DNA of 64,000 nt, from NCBI GenBank assembly GCA_944474755.1, contig OX104118.1, positions 76,091,865 to 76,155,864 of the forward strand. The letters run 5' to 3'. The position numbers and the translations under genes were made by a program. Positions within the stretch are counted from its first letter, which is position 1; every line of letters starts with the position of its first letter. Source of the stretch: Limnoperna fortunei. Lineage: Eukaryota; Mollusca; Bivalvia; Mytilida; Modiolidae. Positions 26,301 through 33,400 of this stretch are shown here, in pieces. Below the pieces are notes generated by a model. The model was not told the origin of the DNA. It made no database searches and saw only the letters and a program-made list of their open reading frames with translations.

Positions 26301-27039
26301 TATTATCATCAGAAACGGCATTTACTTTGACTATTTTACCACACAAAAACGAATCATCTTTGAAATATTAAAAGATAACTTCATTTTAATTCCTGTACAT
26401 ACTGAATAAATCAACAATATACTAACATAAATAGTATGGCCGAAATGGAATGGATGAAATGTCCGGGGCCGATGTCTACTGTGGACGAGATTTACTATGG
26501 ACGGAAAAAAGTATGGCCGACAAGTCCAAGTACCAGTTCGAAGATTGGACACATTTTAATTTTGTAGTAATGAGAAAAGCAAGGCATTAGTTGCTTATTT
26601 ACATGTACTATCAAAAAACAATTGATTAAATATATTTTGTACACCCTGAAAATCCTGTGTTACATCTGACCTGAAAGTCAGTTTAGCAAGGGGATTAATC
26701 TTAAGTGGTGATAGAAAACAATACTCAAAAACACTCACAGAAAATTTCTGTGTTACCAAGAATTTTTTCTCATTTGAATTATCACCCTGTCTGTGCGCTT
26801 AAAGGTCTGTATTGTTCAAGAAGCGTGGTATTCTTCAAACACGTTAAACACTTCTGCAATCAGGTTAATTTATCCTTATTATAACCTGACAAACCCCGAA
26901 CGAAAGAGCTTCCCCTTTCCACCAGTTTTCGTTTTTTTCTTAGTTGTTTTGGGTGAAATAAATGAAAACAGTGTATGCTCAAACCTAAAACTAATCTGGC
27001 AGTTTCTGATGGTAAAAAGTATGAAGGGTCTTTGTCCAT
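1..27039 (-). CDS. NPAT: NPAT homologue, ten exons seen, 3' end off the left edge
   Basis: In vertebrates NPAT is a nuclear cyclin E/CDK2 substrate that activates replication-dependent histone genes at histone locus bodies. Coding exons, 5' to 3' on the minus strand: 27039–26985, 22443–22273, 15013–14081, 13453–12853, 12569–12446, 11524–11330, 7806–7713, 6322–5493, 5117–4511, 2317–1. All nine introns have GT donors and AG acceptors, and every phase agrees. Homology: N-terminal LisH LPSETARLVLGYLEDEGY (human LPSDVARLVLGYLQ), LHEKLAENINK (human LQEKLAENINK, about residue 637 here), and an acidic helix with FESLFQLFNQ (human FQALFDLFDYG, about residue 715). At least 1,975 residues are present against roughly 1,430 in human; most of the rest is low-complexity Ser/Thr/Asn-rich sequence with Lys-rich patches. 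Start chosen at 27039; an in-frame ATG lies four codons upstream. It is divergent from PEX7. Confidence 0.9.
1936..2080 (-). repeat. In-frame tandem repeat inside NPAT exon 10
   Basis: Four head-to-tail copies of a 36–39 bp unit encode SQSQSGT/SQPQSGT followed by a short hydrophobic stretch and VS. The nucleotide copies are nearly identical, so the expansion is recent. The repeat stays in frame and adds about 48 residues with SQ dipeptides, which are minimal ATM/ATR-type kinase sites. Confidence 0.85.
2318..4510 (-). other. NPAT intron 9
   Basis: A 2.2-kb intron with donor GTACAG and acceptor TTTTAG. No coding signal was seen. About half of it is the TIR element at 2791–3871. Confidence 0.8.
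2791..3871. mobile_element. Nonautonomous TIR DNA transposon, TA target duplication
   Basis: The ends are inverted copies beginning CTGTGGTTTCATT, with the related inner motifs TTCGTGGGTA and AATTCGTGGTTTG repeated in opposite orientation at 2808–2875 and 3795–3860. The element is flanked by TA on both sides (2789–2790 and 3872–3873). The 1,081-bp interior has no transposase-like ORF. The TA duplication suggests mobilisation by a Tc1/mariner-type or related transposase. Confidence 0.8.
4511..5117 (-). CDS. NPAT: NPAT exon 9
   Basis: Acceptor ATCTGCAG and donor GTACAG. It encodes residues ~1002–1203, extremely rich in Lys, Ser, Thr and Pro, with repeated SPKSKN/SPNSKN and TPKS motifs. This looks like a disordered, phosphorylatable, nuclear-localising segment. 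The many SP/TP sites would fit a CDK substrate, which is inference. Confidence 0.85.
5493..6322 (-). CDS. NPAT: NPAT exon 8
   Basis: It follows exon 7 in phase (split Asp 725) and ends at SHSQ before donor GTTAGT. It encodes residues ~725–1001, Ser/Thr/Asn-rich and probably disordered. No recognised domain was seen. Confidence 0.85.
6490..6533 (-). repeat. SINE fragment (minus orientation)
   Basis: GGCTTCCTCTCACAATAAAA matches the internal segment of the tRNA-like SINE family found at full length at 59090–59315. It lies in NPAT intron 7. Confidence 0.4.
7713..7806 (-). CDS. NPAT: NPAT exon 7
   Basis: A 94-nt exon with acceptor TTTTCCAG and donor GTAATG. It encodes 31 residues including QMTENQINDIIDMTKGD and FESLFQLFNQ. 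This matches the conserved acidic/hydrophobic helix of NPAT that directly follows the EKLAENINK motif in human. Confidence 0.92.
8395..8572. repeat. Interspersed repeat, copy 1
   Basis: The segment with ATAAAGCAAAAT, TTCTGCATCCTAG and a run of GGATGGACGGATGAA recurs in the same orientation at 11078–11248. The two copies bracket the 146-bp array and hairpin between them. Confidence 0.75.
8715..9432. repeat. ~146-bp tandem array, five units, in NPAT intron 6
   Basis: The anchor GTTACAGAGGAACT recurs at 8768, 8913, 9060, 9205 and 9351, giving periods of 145–147 bp. Units are more than 90% identical by eye, except the more diverged first one. Each contains a GGTCAAGGTCAGGTGAC-type stretch (see findings). 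Confidence 0.93.
9531..9602. repeat. GCC repeat and GC-rich hairpin
   Basis: Six to seven GCC triplets (9533–9551) are followed by an almost perfect stem-loop at 9564–9602. TGTCTCGCCT pairs with AGGCGAGACA and GCGAC pairs with GTCGC around a TTTC loop. It stands out in AT-rich intron DNA and looks like part of a dispersed repeat whose body is the adjacent 146-bp array. Confidence 0.75.
10794..10927. mobile_element. Short foldback element (MITE-like)
   Basis: ACTCAATTTCGGC at the left end is mirrored by GACGAAATTGAGTATA at the right end. The ends resemble those of the element at 23015–23220. No target duplication is clear. Confidence 0.45.
11078..11248. repeat. Interspersed repeat, copy 2
   Basis: Same family and orientation as 8395–8572, sharing CTTCTGCATCCTAG, GTTGCTAAGAAAACTG and a GGACAGACGGACGGATGAA block. 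Confidence 0.75.
11330..11524 (-). CDS. NPAT: NPAT exon 6
   Basis: Sixty-five codons, phase 0 at both ends, acceptor ATATACAG and donor GTAAGA. It encodes QFIEQLLNNPALHEKLAENI at its start, the strongest NPAT signature outside LisH (human LSNKSLQEKLAENINKFL). A polar segment follows, ending in LEDILDPH. Confidence 0.93.
12446..12569 (-). CDS. NPAT: NPAT exon 5
   Basis: A 124-nt exon, acceptor GATTTCAG and donor GTATGT. It joins exon 4 at a split Arg to give SPRRKR…RPPKRKSQADKIKERK, a strongly basic stretch like a bipartite nuclear localisation signal. It may correspond to human GIKRQRKLASQ. Confidence 0.88.
12853..13453 (-). CDS. NPAT: NPAT exon 4
   Basis: Acceptor ATCTTTTAG; donor AAAAG/GTTTGG, preferred because it restores frame into exon 5. 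Reading through would reach a stop at 12837. It encodes ~200 Ser/Thr/Val-rich residues with scattered Cys, ending TPGKNVREYG and a basic cluster. No domain was recognised. Confidence 0.85.
14081..15013 (-). CDS. NPAT: NPAT exon 3
   Basis: It splices directly from exon 2 (split Asp 76). It begins INKQKVGLNTIWSQIESLMA, an amphipathic segment equivalent to human SSLWKKLDHTLSQIRSM at the same distance after LisH. The remaining ~285 residues are polar and disordered. A small in-frame duplication at 14190–14275 encodes two LTVCDR-x-KEN units. Donor GTAATA. Confidence 0.9.
15745..15790 (-). ncRNA. Hammerhead-ribozyme-like motif (minus strand)
   Basis: Read on the minus strand, CTGAAGA (fits CUGANGA) is followed by a stem-loop (CGGCAG/CTGCCG, loop GCAA) and then GAA, the self-complementary ACTAGT and C. 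This is the order of a hammerhead core with a loopless stem III. Flanks TTGTC and GAACAA could form stem I with one bulge. Taking the G before AAA as G12 leaves a C·C mismatch at the base of stem II, so it may be a degenerate core. Similar motifs end Penelope-like elements, but no such ORF was seen. Confidence 0.5.
16173..16391. repeat. Perfect 34-bp inverted repeat
   Basis: 16173–16206 and 16358–16391 are exact reverse complements, starting TTCTCAATATAATTTCGAG. They enclose 151 bp with no ORF. It is probably a small foldback element in NPAT intron 2; no target duplication is obvious. Confidence 0.85.
18317..21055. mobile_element. 2.7-kb nonautonomous TIR transposon with GC-rich ends
   Basis: Ends are inverted copies starting CTGTACAGGCC with a shared GAATTTTAATTTCTC, flanked by TA on both sides (18315–18316 and 21056–21057). 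Both ends then carry ~150 bp unusually rich in GGTGGAG/CTCCACC and CGCG motifs. The interior has no long ORF but contains diverged direct copies of ~0.55–0.8 kb; for example CTGTAGTTCA-type anchors occur near 19158, 19703 and 20515, and GGATATTTTAAAATGC at ~19525 and ~20279. Confidence 0.8.
21396..21690. repeat. Diverged tandem pair (~185 bp units)
   Basis: Two units share CCCCCTTTT, AAAAGCTGACACAAATTTGT and a GACGTAATAT/GATGTAATAT stretch. They lie in NPAT intron 2 and have no coding potential. Confidence 0.6.
22273..22443 (-). CDS. NPAT: NPAT exon 2 (rest of LisH domain)
   Basis: Acceptor TGTATTACAG. It encodes residues 19–75, YLEDEGYTATCKTFMKEC and onward, completing the LisH helix pair begun in exon 1 and ending FAQLYLV. 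Two overlapping donors are possible (GTAGGT and GTATAG). GTAGGT at 22272 is chosen because only it keeps frame into exon 3. Confidence 0.93.
22681..22945 (+). mobile_element. tRNA-related SINE, full-length-like copy
   Basis: It starts at a GTTTGTTTGTTTGATTGGTG head, passes through CAGCTATATCATGG, and ends with a tRNA-like part GAGTCAAACCGGCAACCTC (B-box-like) and CCACCGAGGCCCC. Other copies: 29216 (−), 32110, 35823, 39690, 45131, 59090 (−) and 63715. Confidence 0.75.
23015..23220. mobile_element. ~200-bp foldback element
   Basis: ACTCGAATTTCGTCCAT at the left is mirrored by ATGGCCGAAATTCGGGTGT at the right. The ends are related to those of 10794–10927. Confidence 0.5.
24523..25286. mobile_element. 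Foldback transposon with repeated subterminal motif
   Basis: The termini match as inverted repeats over ~26 bp: GGTCCCACTATTTACTG at the left, GGTCTCCCTATTTATTG at the right read inward. Inside both ends ACCGACAAGAAG-like motifs repeat (four at the left near 24538–24610; several diverged copies at the right, 25210–25265). The flanks are both GAAAAAA-like, so a target duplication is possible but unproven. No ORF. Confidence 0.75.
25300..26535. repeat. Inverted pair of TATGGCCGA-rich repeats
   Basis: 25340–25405 (minus) and 26430–26535 (plus) share TATGGCCGA, GGGCCGA-GTCT and ATGGACGAG in the same order. They may be the ends of one ~1.2-kb element. The AT-rich interior contains nothing recognisable. 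Confidence 0.45.
26985..27039 (-). CDS. NPAT: NPAT exon 1 (start of LisH domain)
   Basis: It encodes MDKDPSYFLPSETARLVL plus the first base of Gly19. Donor GTTTGA lies at 26984. The splice to exon 2 recreates RLVLGYL of the NPAT LisH motif. The 4.5-kb intron 1 that follows holds the SINE, foldback and inverted-repeat elements. Confidence 0.93.
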
Positions 27040-27385
27040 GACTCTAAACAATAATTCCGGATTTCACAACAAACAGGGAAAATTAGTACGCATTTCAACG
27101 CTGTTGTCACTTCCAAAAATGGCGGGCATTGATATTGAACGTTTTCTGACATTGTCGTAAAAGGTCTTTTTTTTTTATTTACATGCGTTATACTAAAATA
27201 TATGCATGCAAGTAAACTGTTCTGCAACTAAAATCTTACTTAAACAAAAGAAATGTAATTTAATTATAAAATTACACATAAGTTATCTTCTTATCAACAA
27301 GTCGTAATTCACAATATGGTTCAATATCTGGGACATTCAGTTCCATAGTTGGACATGTAATTTATTTTTTAAAAAGATATAGCAA
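27040..27385. promoter_or_regulatory. Bidirectional NPAT–PEX7 promoter region
   Basis: Only 346 bp separate the divergent start codons, so both 5'UTRs and core promoters must lie here, unless there are upstream noncoding exons. Visible motifs: an ETS-like TTCCGG at 27055–27060, CACTTCC (GGAAGTG on the other strand) at 27109–27115, and AAAATGGCGGGC at 27116–27127, fitting YY1/TISU. No convincing TATA box lies at a sensible distance. These motifs are typical of housekeeping bidirectional promoters; function is inferred. Confidence 0.75.
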
Positions 27386-27488
27386 ATGTCATTGCAAACA
27401 AAAGGGAGACATGGTTATTCTGTAGAATTTTCTCCATATTTTCCACAAAGGCTTGCTTGTGCGTCAGCACAATATTATGGAATAGCAG
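27386..27488 (+). CDS. PEX7: PEX7 exon 1
   Basis: The start ATG (context gcaaATGtca) opens [18 protein letters not shown]; human has RTPGRHGYAAEFSPY. It ends YYGIA plus the first G of Gly35. The donor is GCAAGG, not GT; no GT nearby preserves the conserved YGIAG–GTL junction. Confidence 0.93.
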
Positions 27489-30400
27489 GCAAGGCTTCAG
27501 TTGTGCTATTTAGTGAAGTAAAGTAAATTTTATTTAAAGTCGGTGACATATATAACGACAAACATAAGCTCTGTAGACAGAAATAACAAACATAATAAAC
27601 ATACAGAACATAAACTGACAAAATATACAAAAAATAGTTGCAGCATAAATGCGAGCATCTCATATTTTTTGGGTGCATCATGTTACTCCAGAGCACCCTA
27701 AGAGTTCCTCTGCATTCCATCATTGACATGAGGTCTTTCTTTTATGTGTTGACATAACAAAAATGTAACAAAAAAATATATCATTTCTGAGATTGCAAAA
27801 ATAATAATGTCTGACATTTTTGTTGCCATCTAATAATTAAACAACACTTTTAATTTTATCTATGTCAAAATTATTTTTGTCTACTTTTAAATTAATGTTA
27901 GTGCTCGCCTACAATATTTTCTGCTGATAGCTCAGCTACCATCTGAAATGAGTTGTTCGTATGGATCACATGACTTTTTTACACACAACCTTGTAACCTT
28001 GTAGCTCCCATTTGTGCATAATAAAAATACAGTACAATACAAAAACATAAACTGACACAGACTTAGGTACAAGACATGCATTCTAAGTTTAAATACTAAC
28101 AAAACACATAAGACAATTGCTAATAATGCTGGCAACACATGTTTAAAAGGTGGAGCAAGAAAGTTATGTTAAAGAACAGAATGCAGCTAGCACTAATGCA
28201 GACTAAAACTAAACTAAAGATTACAAAGCTATAAGAAAGCACAGACATTACAGATACATGACATAAAGCAGTTTATAATTAAAACATAATAAGCAAACAT
28301 AAGACTGACATTCTAAATAAATATATACATTTGCTAAATATGAAGTTAGCATAAACTAAAGGTGGAGAGAGGACAATATATAAAACAGTAAAAAGGATTA
28401 GCTCTAATACAGCTTCAAACTGAAGCACAGCACAGAAAGCCATGCATGTCAGCTAATGTCTGTATGCTGCAGTGTATTTACTTGCAGAAAGTACAATAAC
28501 ATCCCTCCCCTTCCCATTTGCTTATTAATTTTTTAAACTGGTTTAAACCCATTTCCTAATATGAATGTAGGCGCAGCCTTAATGCGAGCATCGTACATTG
28601 TTCTGTCGTTACTTCAGAGCCCCCTAACAGTGCCTCTACATTCCATTGATGACGTGACGTCATATCTAATGTGTTGGTGACGTCACAAAACTCAATTTCA
28701 AATACAGCGTTTCAGATTGAAAAAAAATTGTCTGGCATTTTTGTAGTAATTTAAAAAATAAACACTTTAATTTTATCGATGTCAAAATTATTTGTGTCTA
28801 CTTTTAAATTATATAATTTTTCGTTCGTCTACAATATTTTCTTCGGATAGCTCAGCTACCATCTGAAATGGATTTGTTCATATGTATCACGTGACTTTTT
28901 TTACACACACGCATGTAACCGTATAGCTCGCATCTCCGATGCTCGCTATTAATTATTTGGCAGATCATTCCACATTTTTGCTGCAAAATACATTATAGAG
29001 TGACTCAGTGTAAGACATACCTTGTTGTATTCACCGTTGGCACATTCATGTATTACATGTATACGATGTAGAACATGAAAACTTGTTGTAAAAGGATTAA
29101 TATAATTATGTTTCTTAGTTCTTAATTTAGATGCAGACCTAGTGTGTATTTGTAACAAAAGGGACCTTTTATATTGCATGCATACCAACGTTTTAATAAG
29201 GGACATTGGTAGTTAAATCTACTATTGATCATGTAGTCTGTCAACACTGAGATTACAGGGCAGGGTGTGATAGATTCCAATCTTAATTGACATGGATTGT
29301 CAGATTCCCCAACTGAATGTCAGGGTTTTCTCGAGGTACTCAGGCTTCCTCCCACCAATAAAAACTGTTCGCCATGATATATCTGAACTTTTTTTAAGGG
29401 GCATTGAAAATCATTCAAACAAAAACTAAAATTAAATATCATCTGATATAACATACTGAGGTTAAAGTTGGCATACATTGATCTCTATGTAATTGACAAT
29501 GAATATTTGCCCCTGGCATTGTTTTACCTAATTAGAACATAATTGTTTATTAAGGATGAATTAAAGCAGGTCATAAATTCTTCATGGGCCTTGAATTTAT
29601 TTCAGTGGTATTAATTGTAACAGAAGAAAAATGATTGCAACTGCGTTACATTACAAACATTTATGGAAGAAGAAATTAAAAATAAAATACTTTTTTAATG
29701 AAATATAAATTAAACGTGATTAATTATTGAAATATTTTTTAATCAATATTTATGTTATATTCTGGATAGAGTTTGAGGATATGTTTACCTTTATAAAATT
29801 TTTTTGCCAAGTAGTAATTATGGATTTTATGGAACCCAATGAATGTCAAATTTTCTCTTTGTCTCAATAGATTTCAACTTTAATGCTAAGAAATATTTAC
29901 AATATAATACAATACAACTAAATGCTGAATGTGTCAAGTATTTATTGTTTTCTTTAATCTAATGATAAGTGTGGCATTAATCTGTATTTACGTTTACTAA
30001 AAACCTAAAAGTTTGACCATAAAAATGTACTTATTATCTTATAACACCTGGAAGGTTTATTGACACACTACAACAAGAGGAACAATGAAATAAACAAGAA
30101 TTGCATAAGTTATGAGTTATACAGTTTTATACTTCTTATGTGAGTTACCTTCTCCTGAATCTTCTTGAAAGTGCTTAACTGGAAAGTGGTCAATGCCTAT
30201 TCTTACATGACATGCTTTAAATGTTTTGAGACTGCAGTGGTGTTAAAAAGTTATTTATGAGCAATACGGAATGAGGACATGTCTTGAAGGGCTGTTCCAA
30301 TTACAAAACCAGAACTCCCACCTGAAAGCTGTTGCATGTTACATATTTATCTTGTAAATAGCTACACACACTATATTATATGTTGCGCCTGGTGTACCTT

Positions 30401-33400
30401 TTACCATATTTTTCAATCCAATCAAAATTTAGTGGTAATCTAATGTCTGTAATATTGATACAAGAAATTGTTACATGTAATTCTTTGACATTTAAACTTT
30501 TTATTTAGATCCTACCGCAGGTCGGGGGTTTTCTCTAAATAAATGTAATAATTACTAGAATTTATAACTGTCTAGAAAAATCTCAGCTACTAGAGGACAT
30601 CAATCTGTACCACTGAATAATTTGTCAATACATTTACTATTTGATGGAAAATAAATGTTGGCAACAGCAGCATTAATGACAGTGCATCAACTGTAATAAC
30701 TTGTATAAGATACATGTACATTTCTAAAAAAATGCCTTCCTTATGTAGATGGGCTTCCTCCCCCAATAAAAACTAGGCGCCATGATATAGCTGAAAGATC
30801 AGATCCTCATCTTCAAACATCCTAATTTCCATCTATATCCTGCTGACATATATCTATGAGGACTAACACTAAATATAACCTATATAATTTTTCATATGAT
30901 GGATACTTTTTGGTTTTCTGTTATTTGGGTTTTATTAATTTTTGGTAATTTGCTGTTCTGTCTTTTTTATTTGTTGACAAATTTGTGTGTGTGTGTGTGT
31001 GTGCAAGCATCATTTATCTCCTCAGATTTATATATTTCAGGTAGTGGTACTCTGTATATCATAGACCTTACTTCAGAAGGACTGGTTCCCATTGCTATAC
31101 ATGATTGGAATGATGGATTATTTGATCTAACTTGGGCAGAAAACAATGAAAATGTCCTGGTAACAGCATCGGGTGATGGAGGAGTTGTAATTTGGGATAC
31201 ATCGCAACTCAGGGTAGAGTATATTGGTGCTCTTTGTTCACTTGACATTTCTAAGTTTGTAAATTAAGATACATGTTAATAGGTACAAATAAAGACAGAT
31301 AGGTCCAAATTCCTATTATGGGCAAGTGCATGAATATGTTTAACCAGGTAGACTGCATTTGATTGAAGTGTTCTCACCTAATTAAATTCCAGCATGTTTA
31401 TTTAAACATACAAGAACATTACCTGGAATATTTAGAACCTTTTTTTTTACAAGTGTACTTGCATTGTTTCTAAATACGGAGCACACAATTTTGTTTTTTT
31501 AAACATTATTATTTGAATTTGTGGAGCGAGAGGGACACCCTATCTGCCACCTGGAGACATGCTGGACAGCTCTGTGGCTCAAGCACTCAACCACATGTAT
31601 GTTATAGAACAACTAGGTACAGGTATTGTTTACATCTATTTCTTTTATTTGTTCAGTGTTGTCATGTTTTGTAATATTTATCTGTGGGTTATATATAATA
31701 TGGTTAGTGGGTATTATAATTGCTACATACAACACCTAGTTGTTTTGTTTGAGGACGTATCACTTTCTGTAATAATAAGTAGCCAGTAGTACATGTAGAC
31801 CATAGCAACTCTGACCAGGTTGTTTACTGAACAATTTAATAAACAAGGAATGAAGCTCACAATTCTGCCTTATCATCCGATATTGTCATTTTTTCTATTA
31901 TTGTTTGTATAGTTTTAAGAGAAAATAAAAGAAGTTTTAAGCTCAAAAATATCATTTTATCAATTATCTTTTTCGTTTTATTATTAGGGCCCTATTAAAG
32001 CTTTTAAAGAGCACACAAAAGAGGTAAGATTTCAGGACTTACGTATTTCTATTTCTGTTGTATTCTTTGCTTTCTTTTTACTAGTGTAATCTTCTAGTGT
32101 GAAGATCGGTTGTTTAAATGGTCTTGAATGCAGCCTTCAGCAATTTTTCAGCTAAATCATGTGACATTGTCATGGAAAAAACTGTGTTTTCTGGTAAAAA
32201 CCTTGACCTTCTTTAGAAACACCAGCAATTCCTGTCAGTTAATGTTGAAAGCTTGAACCCAAGACCTTAGTGTTGACTGACAATAATCACTATTAGATGA
32301 CTACCTACCTTATAATCACCTAGACAATGAGGGCCCATCTAGTGTTAGTAGGTATCACATGTAACAATTATGCAGTTCTGGCACAGAAAGATTTCTTGTT
32401 GTTATGTCATGTAACATATTTAATGTAAAAATACTAGTTCATATATCTGTTTATGGGAACTAGTGACCACATTATACCCCTCAGCTGAATTAATTACGAG
32501 GTATGCATTAAATTTATTATCATTCCAAGTGAGGGTTAGTTGGGGTTCCTCACAGGAATCACACTTTTGAGAATGTATAAGTATTACAACATTCGGAATG
32601 TTAGATATATGTTATACGAGACAACTGTAGAAGTACATGTGATGTTGTTATATGTATTTGTATTATAGGTATATACTGTACACTGGAGTCAGACAAGAAA
32701 TGAACATTTTGTACTTAGTGGATCATGGGACAGACTTATAAAATTGGTAGGGGTTTTTATATTCACACAAATTCATTACTAAAAGATTGTGCTAACTCTT
32801 TTTACCTTTAAATCCCATTCTATCCTGACATAACACAAACACATGAACTCAATAAAACCATTAATTTGGCCTTAATTTAGTAATCATATACGAGATAATT
32901 TTATGATTTGAAAACTTGTTTACTACATGTACTATATATATAAACAAGTTTTCTTACTTTTTGATTGAACATTAACAGGTAAACAGCACACTGTAATAAT
33001 TTACAAGGATTTACAATTAACAAGTGTGCTTGACTAGAGTTTGGGATATCAAGGCTACAAACAAGACATTAAAATTGCTAATGGATGTGTCTCTGCAAAG
33101 CATCCTGCATTATTGAGGTAGAAGATGTACACTTTGGCTCAAAGTCATGATAATATGTCAAATAAAAAATGACACGGCTAACTGCAGACAGTTGGAGTGT
33201 AAAAATACTTCAACAATCCAGATCAAAATGTAGTGTTGTACAAAACATACATGTACATGGGAACCAGTACAACAAAACATACATGGGAACCAGTTCAACA
33301 AAACATACATGGGAACCAGTACATAAAATGAATATTTGTTCTCACAATGAATTACTCACTTGAAATTCATAATATATTCCCCCACTCACTTAACTTCTGA

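Larger units (their letters stand above)
27510..29206 (-). mobile_element. Decayed non-LTR retrotransposon remnant in PEX7 intron 1
   Basis: The minus strand at 29206–28949 encodes a short peptide ending [16 protein letters not shown]. It resembles the C-terminal AAKLWNSLP-type ending of many animal LINE ORF2 proteins. The far end (27510–27545) reads TTTAAATAAAATTTACTTTA on the minus strand, like a LINE 3' tail. Two MITE-like repeats interrupt the region. No reverse-transcriptase core remains. Confidence 0.5.

Noticed and set aside
26793..27160. Short frames around the promoter on the plus strand (82 and 61 codons)
   Set aside because: They are antisense to NPAT exon 1 and the LisH-coding frame explains the sequence; only the TISU-like ATG was kept as a finding.
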